Shown here: piece after piece, positions 7,564-16,350 of the stretch
Numbering within the stretch: position 1 is the first letter of the stretch
How the letters are laid out: each line of letters begins with the position of its first letter
Assembly: GCA_028821995.1 (NCBI GenBank)
Contig: JAPKEQ010000005.1
Location: 1-40,186, forward strand
Length of the DNA: 40,186 bases
Origin: Alphaproteobacteria bacterium
Lineage (GTDB): Bacteria > Pseudomonadota > Alphaproteobacteria > UBA2136 > JAPKEQ01
Reading direction: 5' to 3'
Position numbers and translations under genes: made by a program
Notes under the pieces: model-generated
What the model saw: only the letters and a program-made list of their open reading frames with translations
Told to the model about the DNA's origin: nothing
Databases searched by the model: none

Positions 7564-8234
7564 GTTTATTAGACATTAAATCAGTGAGTAAAACTTACGG
7601 CTTAGGAGAAGGGGCTCTTACTGTTCTTTCTGGCGCTGACCTTATTTTAAATAAGGGAGAGCGTGTGGCTATTGTTGGCCAAAGTGGTAGTGGGAAAAGC
7701 ACGCTTTTGCATATTGCTGGTCTTTTGGATAAGCCAACAGTAGGCGAGGTGCACCTGAATAATGTATCTGTTGATGATTTTTCAGACAGAAAGCGTAGCG
7801 CTGTGCGTAATAGCACTTTTGGGTTTATCTACCAAACGCATCACTTAATGCCAGATTTTACGGCGCTTGAAAATGTGATAATGCCCGCACGTATTGCAGG
7901 TATGAGCCAGAAAGATGCAGTGACGCGCGCTCATGAGCTCCTTGCAAAGGTTGGCCTTTCACATAGGTTAAGCCATCGCCCTAGTGAGCTAAGCGGCGGT
8001 GAAGGGCAACGCGTAGCAATTGCGCGTGCGCTTATGAATAAACCAGAAATTTTGCTTGCAGATGAGCCAACTGGTAGCCTTGATCCTGATAATGCAGATA
8101 GTGTATTTGACCTATTTGAAAGCCTTGTGAAGGATGAGGGGATGGCACTACTGATGGTGACCCATAACCCAGACCTTGCAAAGCGTTGTGACCGTGTGCT
8201 TCACCTTGATCATGGGCATTTAACCCAAAGCTGA
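7560..8234 (+). CDS. lolD: Lipoprotein-releasing ABC transporter ATPase LolD
   Basis: ATP-binding subunit that powers lipoprotein release with the LolC/E permease encoded just upstream (four-base ATGA overlap, so probably translationally coupled). All ABC motifs are intact in 224 residues: Walker A GQSGSGKST (40-48), Q-loop Gln92, signature LSGGE (144-148), Walker B ILLADE (164-169), and H-loop His202. The length and the sequence LADEPTGSLDPDNAD fit the LolD/MacB-type ATPase family. It is cytoplasmic and peripheral to the inner membrane. Confidence 0.96.
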   Translation: MSLLDIKSVSKTYGLGEGALTVLSGADLILNKGERVAIVGQSGSGKSTLLHIAGLLDKPTVGEVHLNNVSVDDFSDRKRSAVRNSTFGFIYQTHHLMPDFTALENVIMPARIAGMSQKDAVTRAHELLAKVGLSHRLSHRPSELSGGEGQRVAIARALMNKPEILLADEPTGSLDPDNADSVFDLFESLVKDEGMALLMVTHNPDLAKRCDRVLHLDHGHLTQS

Positions 8235-8242
8235 TAAAAACT

Positions 8243-8272
8243 TTGACAAGCGGAGCTCTTCCGCGGTATGAA
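8243..8272 (+). promoter_or_regulatory. Candidate promoter with operator-like palindrome for first Nudix gene
   Basis: TTGACA (8243-8248, perfect -35), an 18-base spacer and TATGAA (8267-8272). The spacer contains GCGGA (8250-8254) and TCCGC (8260-8264) around five bases: a 15-base inverted repeat exactly where a repressor could block polymerase. There is no T run, so it is a poor terminator for lolD. The promoter overlaps an upstream in-frame ATG (8268), which argues for the downstream start at 8328. Confidence 0.5.
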
Positions 8273-8327
8273 TCCTTTTCCAATTTTGGATCTATCATCC
8301 CTTTTATTTTTGCATGAGGAATCTTTC

Positions 8328-8813
8328 ATGAATAAAACGCCTATCGTTCTTGATGCGCAGTATAGCGCTGGAATTTGGATTGAAAATGATGCAGATGAAG
8401 TGCTTTTGCAGCTTCGCAGCAGTAACGAAACAAGTTTTCCTGGTAAATGGTGCCTGCCTGGCGGCCGTGTACCAAAAGGAATGGGTGCGCGCAGCGTAAT
8501 CATCCATCGTTTGATGCATGAGCTGGGACTTGGTACGGTTAATGTACCAAGCGAACCTTTCCGTAAGGATTGGGTAGCTGATGGCTATGGCAACTATGCT
8601 AGCTATACGCTGTTTGCTCCTCATTTTACTATGGAAATGAGCGACTTTATGCAGCGCGACCACTTTATGGTGCCATCAGTTGCTTTTTACAATAAGCAGC
8701 AGCTACTTGATCTTGCTAAGGAAGATGCGCTTCATCCTGCTACGGCTTACGCTGTTCGGCAGCTTGCAGCAGATGATATGCTGCCCCTTAACAGGGTGCT
8801 TGACCGCGACTGA
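8328..8813 (+). CDS. Nudix hydrolase with atypical, GDP-mannose-hydrolase-like Nudix box
   Basis: Nudix-fold protein of 161 residues if started at the ATG at 8328, which has GAGGA at seven-base spacing; an in-frame ATG at 8268 would add 20 residues but falls within the promoter. The Nudix box region reads CLPGGRVPKG then IIHRLMHELGLG. The usual first Glu (GE) is Met and the REXXEE core is HRLMHE, so only the last Glu remains. This pattern resembles GDP-mannose mannosyl hydrolase (Gmm), whose box also departs from consensus (GGRV..., RLTMAELG), so the protein may act on a nucleotide-sugar rather than a nucleoside triphosphate. It may equally be inactive. It is cytoplasmic. A second, canonical Nudix gene follows after a terminator. 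Confidence 0.82.
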   Translation: MNKTPIVLDAQYSAGIWIENDADEVLLQLRSSNETSFPGKWCLPGGRVPKGMGARSVIIHRLMHELGLGTVNVPSEPFRKDWVADGYGNYASYTLFAPHFTMEMSDFMQRDHFMVPSVAFYNKQQLLDLAKEDALHPATAYAVRQLAADDMLPLNRVLDRD

Positions 8814-8825
8814 ATAAACGAAAAC

Positions 8826-8855
8826 AAAGCACGCCATTTTGGCGTGCTTTTTTGT
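8826..8855 (+). terminator. Rho-independent terminator after first Nudix gene
   Basis: An 11-base perfect stem, AAAGCACGCCA (8826-8836) with TGGCGTGCTTT (8840-8850), a TTT loop and a T run. Confidence 0.92.
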
Positions 8856-8861
8856 ATCACC

Positions 8862-8890
8862 TTGACAATTTAAATCTTTATCCCTTACAT
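8862..8890 (+). promoter_or_regulatory. Candidate promoter for second Nudix gene
   Basis: A perfect TTGACA (8862-8867), a 17-base spacer and TTACAT (8885-8890), located between the preceding terminator and the gene start at 8937. The -10 box is a weak match. Confidence 0.5.
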
Positions 8891-8936
8891 TGAGGCATCT
8901 TCTTTATCTATATTTTTTTCTTATAGGAGGGCAGCT

Positions 8937-9365
8937 ATGCCTCTTTATCCTTACATGAGAGGGCAAAGGCCTGGAGCAGCTTTGTGGATTAAAAACCCTG
9001 AAGGGAAAGTGTTCTTTCAGCAAAGAGATTCTGGACCATCTATTGCTCCGCTTCAATATGCTTTGTGGGGCGGCGCTATTGATCCCGGTGAAACGCCTGA
9101 GGAGGCTGCTGCGCGGGAAATGTTTGAAGAACTGACCATGCAGGAAGTTCTTTACCCGTTTTCCCAAAGGCATGAAATGACCATAGAGAGCGAACATGGC
9201 GTGTTTAGCACGTATATGTTTGAAGTCTCAAAGCCAGTCACTTGGGCAAATTTCCGAATTCAGGAAGGTGCGGGAGGTTCATTTTTTACGCTTGAAGAAG
9301 CTATGAAAATGAATTTGGCCGATATGGCAGTTGAATGGGTTCAGCTTATGCAAGGCCTGAAATAA
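8937..9365 (+). CDS. Nudix hydrolase, canonical box
   Basis: A 142-residue Nudix hydrolase started at an ATG with AGGAGG upstream. The Nudix box GGAIDPGETPEEAAAREMFEEL spans residues 45-66 and keeps the catalytic Glu52 and the REXXEE core (Arg60, Glu61, Glu64, Glu65); only the Gly after EEL is replaced (EELTM). Such enzymes cleave nucleoside diphosphates linked to another moiety, using Mg2+. The N-terminal RPGAALWIKNPEGKVFFQQR strand pair is typical of the fold. The substrate cannot be told; the length and FFTLEEAMKMNL region fit small housekeeping Nudix proteins. It is a single-gene unit with its own promoter and terminator, next to a divergent paralogue-like Nudix gene of the same fold. Confidence 0.92.
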   Translation: MPLYPYMRGQRPGAALWIKNPEGKVFFQQRDSGPSIAPLQYALWGGAIDPGETPEEAAAREMFEELTMQEVLYPFSQRHEMTIESEHGVFSTYMFEVSKPVTWANFRIQEGAGGSFFTLEEAMKMNLADMAVEWVQLMQGLK

Positions 9366-9373
9366 ATCGAAAA

Positions 9374-9401
9374 GAAAAGCGCCCTGTGGGGCGCTTTTTT
9401 C
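9374..9401 (+). terminator. Rho-independent terminator after second Nudix gene
   Basis: AAAAGCGCCC (9375-9384) pairs with GGGCGCTTTT (9389-9398) around a TGTG loop, followed by further T. The facing stop codon of a decayed minus-strand gene begins at 9402. Confidence 0.9.
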
Positions 9402-9578
9402 TTATTCTGCCATGCGTATATCTTCGCCACTTGCTGTATCATTAATAAATACCATGCGTTTTTCAGCACAGGTTTCAAGCTTGTGAACGTGCCTTTAAAC
9501 GCCTTTATTTTGGTTGGTATTTTGTGCTGTTGCTGCTTGCGCAAATATAAGCGCATATAATGCTAAATAAGCTGCTTT
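9402..9578 (-). pseudogene. Remnant of a small secreted-protein gene
   Basis: Read on the minus strand, one frame gives a signal-peptide-like stretch (AAYLALYALIFAQAATAQ) followed by NTNQNKGV, a TAA stop at 9495-9497, then in the same frame HVHKLETCAEKRMVFIND and TASGEDIRMAE before the final TAA at 9402-9404. The two halves read as one protein of about 60 residues interrupted by a nonsense mutation. The start is also lost: a TAA at 9579-9581 sits directly upstream in frame, and the expected ATG-Lys-Lys appears decayed in an A-run behind an AGAGG ribosome-site-like sequence. I do not recognise the family. It faces the Nudix gene and shares its terminator region. Confidence 0.5.
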
Positions 9579-9581
9579 TTA

Positions 9582-9759
9582 TAAGTAAAATGAACCTCTA
9601 CTATTAACCCTTTTGCCTTATTGGTAAGCATCGCAAATTTGCACGCTTAAAAATAATGCATAATAAATGGGCATTATTACATGTGATCTATGGGAAACAA
9701 ACTTATAAAACATCCCTTTTTAATTCACAGAAGGTAGGGGCTGCGCTACACTGCTGCCC
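9582..9759 (+). promoter_or_regulatory. Upstream region of dnaE with two palindromes
   Basis: No gene is visible. Two symmetrical elements stand out: the 10-base perfect palindrome GCAAATTTGC (9633-9642), and AATAATGC (9652-9659) facing GCATTATT (9671-9678) across 11 bases. The stretch is AT-rich and probably contains the dnaE promoter, but I see no -35/-10 pair I would defend. No clear ribosome site precedes dnaE. Confidence 0.35.
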
Positions 9760-12700
9760 ATGAGTTTTAACCCTAAAAAGCCGTTCATCCACCTTAATGC
9801 GCATAGTACGTATTCATTGCTGGATGGTATGATGCCTATTAAGAAGCTTGCTGCATGGGCGCATGATAATAACATGCCAGCGCTTGGAGTAACTGACACC
9901 AATAATATGTTTGGTGCCATTGATATGAGCTTTGCTTTTAAGGCGGCAGGTATTCAGCCTATTTTTGGAACGCAGCTTGGTGTGAGAAGGCCTGACCAAG
10001 AGGGTTTTTTAAAGGACGCAGGTCGCCTCACTTTTCACGTACAAAACGAAGAAGGTTGGCGCAATATCTGTGTGCTGATTTCAAAAGCATATATTGATAA
10101 AGACCCAGCAGAGCTTGCTAATATTTCTCTGGATATGCTGAAAGCCCATGCAGGTGGCCTTATTTGTACAACAGGTGGCGCGCAAATTTCCCCGCTTACT
10201 GGTCTTATAGAAGGGGAGCAGTTTGATAAAGCAGAAAGCTTCCTTAAAGATTTACATGGTATTTTTGATGACCGCCTTTACGTTGAGCTTCAGCGCCACG
10301 GCCTTGCGCGCGAAGAACTGATGGAGCCGCACTTAAGCGAATGGGCGTACAAGCATGGCATTCCGCTGGTGGCCACAAACGATAGCCGTTTCTTTAAGGA
10401 GGAGCACGTAGACCCTTATGAGGTGATGCTTTCTATTGGTTCTGGTAGTGTGATGAGCGATCCAGAGCGCCCAAGAACAACGCCGCACCACCGCATGAAA
10501 TCTGCGGAGGAAATGTGCGCTTTATTTTCTGATGTGCCAGAAGCCATTGAGCAGACCTCTGTTATTGCCCAGCGCTGTGCTTACTGGATGCCTGTGGGCA
10601 CATACTATATGCCGGCTTGGCCGCGCAAAGACGATGACCCAAGCGTTGAAGATATTATGCGGGAAGAGTCTGAAAAAGGCTTCCGGTTCCGCATGGACGA
10701 ATACGTGCTTCCTGAACTCGAAACGCAGGAAGAAAAAGATAAAGCTGAGAAGTTTTATCGCGAACGTCTTGAGTTTGAAATTAAAACCATTAATCACATG
10801 GGGTACCCAGGGTACTTCCTGATTACATCAGACTTTATTCGCTGGAGTAAAGCGAATGACATTCCAGTAGGGCCGGGGCGTGGTTCTGGTGCGGGGTCTC
10901 TTGTGGCTTACTGCCTTGATATTACCGATGTTGACCCAATTCGTTGGGATTTATACTTTGAGCGCTTCCTCAATCCGGAGCGTGTCAGCCTGCCTGACTT
11001 TGATGTTGATTTTTGCCCAGAAGGGCGTGAGGACGTTATTTCTTATGTGCGGGATAAATACGGCGCTGAAAACGTATCTCAGATTATTACATTTGGTACG
11101 CTAAAGGCTAGGGCTTGTATCCGTGATGTGGGGCGTGTGCTTGAAATGGGCTTTGGTACCGTGAGCGGTATTGCTGGATTTATTCCAGAGGGGCCAGCAA
11201 GTATTCCGATTGATCAGGCGCTGCTTGAAGAAGAAAAACTGAGGGATCTGTACGATACAGATGAAGATGTGAAGCTTCTACTCGATATGGCTATGGACCT
11301 TGAAGGGGCTTATCGTCATGCCTCAACTCACGCCGCAGGTATTCACATTGCAGATAGACCTATTCATGCTATTGCACCACTGTTTAAAGACCCGCGCGCT
11401 GAAATGCAGGTAACAGCCTTTGATTGGGGCAAGGCGGAGGAGGCTGGCCTTGTAAAGTTTGATTTCCTTGGCCTAAAAACGCTTTCGGTGGTGAATTACG
11501 CCATTAAAGATATTAAGAGAATCCATAACATAGACATTGATCCTCTTAAAATTCCATTTGATGATGACCCAACCTTTAAACTGCTTCAGGACGGTTATAC
11601 TACAGGGGTTTTTCAGGTCGAGTCTCGCGGAATGACGGAGTATCTTAAAAAGATTTACCCTGATAAGTTCCAGTATCTTTCAGACATTATTGCACTATAC
11701 CGTCCGGGGCCACTGGCTAGCGGCATGGTGGAAGACTTTATTGAATGTCGTCACGGGCGCCAAAAAGCTGTATATCCGCACCCTGCGCTAGAGCCAGTGC
11801 TGAAAGAAACCTTTGGTGTGCCTGTGTACCAGGAGCAGATTATGAAAATGGCGCAGGTGATGGCGGGCTATACGCTTGGCGGCGCTGATATGTTGCGTCG
11901 TGCTATGGGTAAAAAGAAACCCGAAGAAATGGCCAAGCAAAAGGCGATTTTCCTAAAGGGTTGTAAAGACGTTCATAACGTTGATGAAAAGCATGCGTCT
12001 GAAATTTTTGCCCTTATGGAAGGTTTTGCGGCTTACGGTTTTAACAAAGCGCACACTATTGCTTATGCGCTTGTGAGCTGGCAAACGGCATATTTAAAAG
12101 CGAACTATCCGCTTGAGTTTATGGCAGCGTCTATGACGCTTGATCGTGGTAATAGCGAAAAGATTCTTAAGTTTAAGGCAGAACTTCAGCGTATGGATGT
12201 GACGCTCCAGCCCCCTTGCGTAAATCATAGTGAAGTTTTCTTTACGGTTGCTGCGCAAGCTGGCGCAAAAGATAGTAACGGCAAAGAGCATAAAAACGGC
12301 GCAATCCGCTTTGCTCTCGGCGCGATTAAAGGGGTAGGGGACGAGGCGATGACTGCGCTTGTAGAAGAGCGCAATGCAAATGGTCCTTACTTGGATGTTT
12401 ACGATTTTGTGGAGCGCCAAGATCCCGGTTTTTGTAATCGACGCATTGTTGAAGCGCTTGCTAAATCTGGCGCATTTGATGAAATTCACCCAAACCGCGC
12501 CGAGGTTGTCGCCAATGTTTCAGTGCTGCTTGGCCTTATGCAAAGCACGTTTGAACAAAAAAATAGCGATCAAATTGGTTTGTTTGGTCTTGGTGGTGAG
12601 GAAGAGGAGGCACCAACGCTTTCTCGTCCTGATCTTGCTTTTGCTAATCAATGGGATAAGTTTGAAAAATTAAAGCAAGAGCTTAGCTCGCTTGGTTTCT

Positions 12701-13260
12701 ATTTAAGTTCGCACCCTCTTGAAGCCTATGCGGATGTTTTAAAGGATGTGGATGGCCTCGTTGAGATCAATACACTGGAAGATAGAGCCACAGAGGGCGG
12801 TGTGATTGTTAAGGTGGCTGGCGTTATTGCGGCCAAGCGTATCCGTAAAACTAAAACGGGTAAGCGCATGGCGATACTGCATTTGTCTGATCGTTCTGGG
12901 CAAGATGAGATTGCAGTATTTCCTGAATCTTATGAGGCTTACGCTGATCTGATTGATGCAAATGTACCTCTGCTTGCACATTTAAGTGTATCTTTAGATG
13001 AAGATCGCCTTCGGGTTAGTGTTGAGCGCCTTGAGAACCTTGAAGATGTTGCGCAAGGGCCATCTGAAATTGAGCTTATTCTGCGCGATGTAGATGCTGC
13101 CAAAGTCCTTAAAGAGTACATGGAGCCGCTCACATCCGGCCGTACAAAGCCGCTGCTTAAAGTGCAAATTCCAGGCAGGGGGCAGGTGCATCTTAAGCTT
13201 AAAAAGGGCTTAAAGGTCACCAAGCCATTTCTTGCAAAGGCAGAGACACTTACGCAGTAA
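9760..13260 (+). CDS. dnaE: DNA polymerase III alpha subunit DnaE
   Basis: The replicative polymerase subunit that synthesises both strands at the fork. At 1166 residues it is close to the E. coli length. The order is: N-terminal PHP domain opening with FIHLNAHSTYSLLDG (9-23); palm with the catalytic aspartates in LPDFDVDF (Asp413 and Asp415, and conserved Asp417); fingers including YRPGPLASGM; a helix-hairpin-helix region around AYGFNKAHTIAYALVSWQTA; the beta-clamp-binding part of the tail around QIGLFGLGG; and an OB fold from about 1010 to 1085 (VKVAGVIAAKRIRKTKTGK). This is the DnaE1 type with no exonuclease domain. It lies between the proS-lol block and the nuo operon, a neighbourhood common in alphaproteobacteria. 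No terminator is evident before nuoA. Confidence 0.98.
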   Translation: MSFNPKKPFIHLNAHSTYSLLDGMMPIKKLAAWAHDNNMPALGVTDTNNMFGAIDMSFAFKAAGIQPIFGTQLGVRRPDQEGFLKDAGRLTFHVQNEEGWRNICVLISKAYIDKDPAELANISLDMLKAHAGGLICTTGGAQISPLTGLIEGEQFDKAESFLKDLHGIFDDRLYVELQRHGLAREELMEPHLSEWAYKHGIPLVATNDSRFFKEEHVDPYEVMLSIGSGSVMSDPERPRTTPHHRMKSAEEMCALFSDVPEAIEQTSVIAQRCAYWMPVGTYYMPAWPRKDDDPSVEDIMREESEKGFRFRMDEYVLPELETQEEKDKAEKFYRERLEFEIKTINHMGYPGYFLITSDFIRWSKANDIPVGPGRGSGAGSLVAYCLDITDVDPIRWDLYFERFLNPERVSLPDFDVDFCPEGREDVISYVRDKYGAENVSQIITFGTLKARACIRDVGRVLEMGFGTVSGIAGFIPEGPASIPIDQALLEEEKLRDLYDTDEDVKLLLDMAMDLEGAYRHASTHAAGIHIADRPIHAIAPLFKDPRAEMQVTAFDWGKAEEAGLVKFDFLGLKTLSVVNYAIKDIKRIHNIDIDPLKIPFDDDPTFKLLQDGYTTGVFQVESRGMTEYLKKIYPDKFQYLSDIIALYRPGPLASGMVEDFIECRHGRQKAVYPHPALEPVLKETFGVPVYQEQIMKMAQVMAGYTLGGADMLRRAMGKKKPEEMAKQKAIFLKGCKDVHNVDEKHASEIFALMEGFAAYGFNKAHTIAYALVSWQTAYLKANYPLEFMAASMTLDRGNSEKILKFKAELQRMDVTLQPPCVNHSEVFFTVAAQAGAKDSNGKEHKNGAIRFALGAIKGVGDEAMTALVEERNANGPYLDVYDFVERQDPGFCNRRIVEALAKSGAFDEIHPNRAEVVANVSVLLGLMQSTFEQKNSDQIGLFGLGGEEEEAPTLSRPDLAFANQWDKFEKLKQELSSLGFYLSSHPLEAYADVLKDVDGLVEINTLEDRATEGGVIVKVAGVIAAKRIRKTKTGKRMAILHLSDRSGQDEIAVFPESYEAYADLIDANVPLLAHLSVSLDEDRLRVSVERLENLEDVAQGPSEIELILRDVDAAKVLKEYMEPLTSGRTKPLLKVQIPGRGQVHLKLKKGLKVTKPFLAKAETLTQ

Positions 13261-13400
13261 ATGTGAATCTTTAATTCTTAAATGATGCAAAAATATCAGA
13301 GTGTTGTGTGCGACTGCTCAAGAATTAACCTGAATTACAAGGGGCAATCCTTGTGATGGGGAAGAAATTGGAGTATAAAAGATGCGTATAAAAATAAAAA
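13261..13400 (+). promoter_or_regulatory. Leader region of the nuo operon
   Basis: A 140-base gap with two inverted repeats: TTAATTCTT (13271-13279) with AAGAATTAA (13320-13328), and ACAAGG (13337-13342) with CCTTGT (13349-13354). Neither has a T run, so neither is a good dnaE terminator; they may be leader structures of the nuo mRNA. A GGAG at 13370-13373 precedes a 14-codon frame at 13382 that overlaps nuoA, probably by chance. I cannot point to a confident promoter. Confidence 0.35.
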
Positions 13401-13772
13401 ATGAAGCACCAGAGCATGATTGCTGAATATTTTCCAGTCCTGTTGTTTTTAATTCTCTCAACTGCGGTAGCCCTTATTATGCTGGCTATTCCCTTTGTTG
13501 CTGGGCCAAAACGCCCCTCTGATGAAAAAATGTCTCCCTATGAATGTGGTTTTGAAGCCTTTGATAGTGCGCGCAAGCGTTTTGACGTTCGCTTTTATCT
13601 TGTGGCCATCCTTTTTATTGTATTTGACCTTGAAGTCGCTTTTCTTTTCCCTTGGGCTATGAGTTTTGGAAATATTGGTCTTGTTGGGTTTTGGAGCATG
13701 ATGGCGTTTCTTACAGTGTTAACTGTAGGCTTTATTTATGAGTGGAAGAAAGGGGCTCTCGAATGGGAGTAA
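13401..13772 (+). CDS. nuoA: NADH-quinone oxidoreductase subunit A
   Basis: Small membrane subunit of respiratory complex I, located at the junction of the peripheral and membrane arms near the quinone channel. The 123 residues show three membrane helices (about 10-35, 65-85, 93-113) and the conserved loop [10 protein letters not shown] (45-54), whose Cys is part of the quinone-site environment, followed by [21 protein letters not shown]. The annotated start is at 13401; an in-frame ATG at 13416 (MIAEYF) is equally compatible with the family. First gene of the nuo operon, 24 bases ahead of nuoB. Confidence 0.96.
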   Translation: MKHQSMIAEYFPVLLFLILSTAVALIMLAIPFVAGPKRPSDEKMSPYECGFEAFDSARKRFDVRFYLVAILFIVFDLEVAFLFPWAMSFGNIGLVGFWSMMAFLTVLTVGFIYEWKKGALEWE

Positions 13773-13796
13773 GCCTTTTATTGAAGGAATTTAAAA

Positions 13797-14411
13797 ATGT
13801 CTAACATCATTACGAATGATCCTAAAGCTGTTGTAGAGCAAGGCATGGAGCAAATGCATGAAGGTTTGCAAAATGATGGTTTTTTGTTAACAAGTGTTGA
13901 AAGTGCAGTGAACTGGGCCCGTGCGGGCAGCCTTTGGCCAATGACATTTGGTCTTGCTTGTTGCGCTGTTGAAATGATGCAGGCCGGTGCATCTCGTTAT
14001 GATTTAGATCGTTACGGTGCGCTTTTCCGCCCAAGTCCACGTCAATCAGATCTTATGATTGTTGCAGGTACGCTTACAAATAAAATGGCACCAGCCATTC
14101 GTAAGCTTTATGACCAAATGCCAGAGCCACGCTACGTGATTAGCATGGGGTCTTGTGCAAATGGTGGCGGGTATTACCACCACTCTTACGCAGTTGTGCG
14201 CGGCTGTGACCGTATTATTCCAGTTGATATTTACGTACCGGGCTGCCCGCCAACAGCGGAAGCGCTTCTGTACGGCATTATGCAACTGAAGAAAAAGATT
14301 AAAGGTGAGCGTGTGTTTGATTACGCAGAGCGCGACGCCATGAAGCCGCAATACGCTTATGCGCATGGTGAAAAACGTCCTTATACAAAACTAGAAATGC
14401 ATAAAGGTTAA
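13797..14411 (+). CDS. nuoB: NADH-quinone oxidoreductase subunit B (cluster N2)
   Basis: Holds the [4Fe-4S] cluster N2 that passes electrons to quinone in complex I. The four ligand cysteines are intact: Cys55 and Cys56 (LACCAVEMM), Cys120 ([15 protein letters not shown]) and Cys150 ([14 protein letters not shown]). With 204 residues it is slightly longer than the family core, from about 30 extra residues at the N-terminus. It is cytoplasmic-side and peripheral, next to NuoD and NuoH. nuoC starts five bases after the stop. Confidence 0.97.
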   Translation: MSNIITNDPKAVVEQGMEQMHEGLQNDGFLLTSVESAVNWARAGSLWPMTFGLACCAVEMMQAGASRYDLDRYGALFRPSPRQSDLMIVAGTLTNKMAPAIRKLYDQMPEPRYVISMGSCANGGGYYHHSYAVVRGCDRIIPVDIYVPGCPPTAEALLYGIMQLKKKIKGERVFDYAERDAMKPQYAYAHGEKRPYTKLEMHKG

Positions 14412-14416
14412 CCGAT

Positions 14417-15121
14417 ATGACGGCGACAAAATTTGCACCACATCTTGAAAAGCATTTAGATCTTGAGGTTCTTACAGAGCTTAAAGACTACATTGTGGCA
14501 GGGTTGGGTGATGCAATTTATGAAGCGGAACTTGCTCATAGAGAGCTCACGCTTAACTGCAAAAAGAGTGGAATTCTTACAGTTTTAAAATTCCTTCGTG
14601 ATGACAAAAAGTGCCAATTTCGTATTCTTTTGGATGTTTGCGGTGTTGATTATCCAGAGCGTGAGGCACGTTTTGATGTTGTTTATCACATGCTTTCTGT
14701 TCAGCTAAATCAACGTGTTCGGGTGAAAGTGAAATGCGCAGACGGAGATGCTGTTCTTTCTGCTGTTCATGTTTTTCCAAGTGCTGGCTGGTATGAGCGC
14801 GAGGCTTATGACATGTTTGGCGTTAAATTTGAAGGGCACCCTGACCTACGCAGGCTTTTAACTGATTATGATTTTGATGGGCATCCATTACGTAAAGATT
14901 TTCCGGTTGAAGGAAATGTTGAAGTTTACTACGACGAAAAAGAAAAGCGCGTAGCTTATAAGCCCGTGGATATGCCGCAAGAATATCGCCACTTTGATCT
15001 GCAAAGCTCATGGAAGGGAATGACAGGCAATGCTTACCTTGGTGAGGAAGCGGCCGTTGACCGTAATACATTCGATGCTGATGAATTTAATGATGAGACA
15101 GAAGAGGAATCGCGCGCATGA
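14417..15121 (+). CDS. nuoC: NADH-quinone oxidoreductase subunit C
   Basis: The 30-kDa-type subunit of the complex I connecting module. Conserved family blocks are seen: [20 protein letters not shown] (125-144), RRLLTDYDF (145-153) and GHPLRKDFP (155-163). nuoC and nuoD are separate genes here, unlike the fused nuoCD of E. coli. The last 25 residues are strongly acidic ([15 protein letters not shown]). The stop overlaps nuoD by four bases, so translation is probably coupled. Confidence 0.96.
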   Translation: MTATKFAPHLEKHLDLEVLTELKDYIVAGLGDAIYEAELAHRELTLNCKKSGILTVLKFLRDDKKCQFRILLDVCGVDYPEREARFDVVYHMLSVQLNQRVRVKVKCADGDAVLSAVHVFPSAGWYEREAYDMFGVKFEGHPDLRRLLTDYDFDGHPLRKDFPVEGNVEVYYDEKEKRVAYKPVDMPQEYRHFDLQSSWKGMTGNAYLGEEAAVDRNTFDADEFNDETEEESRA

Positions 15122-16350
15122 GCGAACTCAGAAACACACCTCCAAAGAACCTGCCAAAAGGTAAGCATACTCAAGAAGTAAGTGTTGGAGACGGCTTTAC
15201 ATTTAACTTTGGTCCTCAGCACCCTGCGGCGCACGGTGTACTTCGTCTTGTGATGGAGCTGGACGGAGAAGTGATCACCCGTTCCGATCCTCATATTGGT
15301 CTGCTGCACCGCGGTACAGAAAAACTTATTGAAAACCGTACGTATATTCAAGCGCTTCCTTACTTTGACCGCTTGGATTACGTTTCTATGATGGCGCAGG
15401 AACATGTATGGTGCCTTGCTGTCGAAAAACTGCTTCGCGTGGAAGTGCCAAAACGTGCGCAATATATTCGTGTTCTTTTCTTAGAGCTTACACGTTTGCT
15501 TAATCATTTGTTGTGGTTAGGTTGTCATGGCCTTGATGTTGGTGCGATGACTGTATTCCTTTATGCCTTTAGAGACCGTGAAACACTTATGGACTTTTAT
15601 GAGGAAGTTTCTGGTGCACGTATGCATGCAAACTACTTCCGCCCAGGCGGTGTAAGTAAAGATATGCCAGAAGGTCTTGCAGATAAAATTCAAAAATTTG
15701 TAGACGGCATGTGGGCAAAAATTGATGAATATGAGGGACTTCTTTCTGAAAACCGCATTTGGAAACAGCGCCTTGTTGACGTGGGTACTGTGAGCGCAGA
15801 AGAAGCACAGGCTTGGGGCTTTACTGGCCCAATGCTACGCGGAAGCGGTGTGCCGTTTGATCTTCGTAAAGCACAACCTTATGAAATTTACGACGAGCTT
15901 GATTTTGATATTCCCGTTGGTAAAAACGGCGATAGTTACGATCGGTACCTGATTCGTATGGAAGAAATGCGCCAAAGTTTACGTCTCATTGAGCAATGCC
16001 TAAAACGTATGCCAGAAGGGCCTATTAAAGCGCAAAACTTTAAAGTATCGCCGCCAACTCGTGGTGATATGAAAAACAGTATGGAAGCGATGATTCACCA
16101 CTTTAAATACTACACGGAAGGTCTGCACGTTCCTGCAGGAGAAGTGTACGTGGCTGTGGAAGCACCAAAGGGTGAGATGGGCGTTTACCTGATTTCCGAC
16201 GGTAGCTCAAAACCTTATCGCTGTAAGATTCGTGCACCAGGGTTTGCGCACTTGCAAGGATTTGATTTTATGGCAAAAGGGCACATGCTCGCAGATGCGG
16301 TGACAATCATTGGAACGCAGGATGTTGTGTTCGGGGAGATTGACCGTTAA
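15118..16350 (+). CDS. nuoD: NADH-quinone oxidoreductase subunit D
   Basis: The 49-kDa-type subunit that forms much of the quinone-binding pocket with NuoB. The 410 residues contain GPQHPAAHG (32-40, whose His is expected near the quinone headgroup) and [10 protein letters not shown] (61-70). [10 protein letters not shown] and the closing [20 protein letters not shown] block with FGEIDR as C-terminus complete the family pattern. The start overlaps nuoC by four bases, and the stop shares one base (TAATG) with the next gene, a non-standard cysteine-rich gene. Confidence 0.98.
   Translation: MSELRNTPPKNLPKGKHTQEVSVGDGFTFNFGPQHPAAHGVLRLVMELDGEVITRSDPHIGLLHRGTEKLIENRTYIQALPYFDRLDYVSMMAQEHVWCLAVEKLLRVEVPKRAQYIRVLFLELTRLLNHLLWLGCHGLDVGAMTVFLYAFRDRETLMDFYEEVSGARMHANYFRPGGVSKDMPEGLADKIQKFVDGMWAKIDEYEGLLSENRIWKQRLVDVGTVSAEEAQAWGFTGPMLRGSGVPFDLRKAQPYEIYDELDFDIPVGKNGDSYDRYLIRMEEMRQSLRLIEQCLKRMPEGPIKAQNFKVSPPTRGDMKNSMEAMIHHFKYYTEGLHVPAGEVYVAVEAPKGEMGVYLISDGSSKPYRCKIRAPGFAHLQGFDFMAKGHMLADAVTIIGTQDVVFGEIDR

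Noticed and set aside
13382-13426. A 14-codon frame with a ribosome site ahead of nuoA, a possible leader peptide
   Set aside because: It overlaps nuoA out of frame and has no run of regulatory codons or attenuator hairpin after it.
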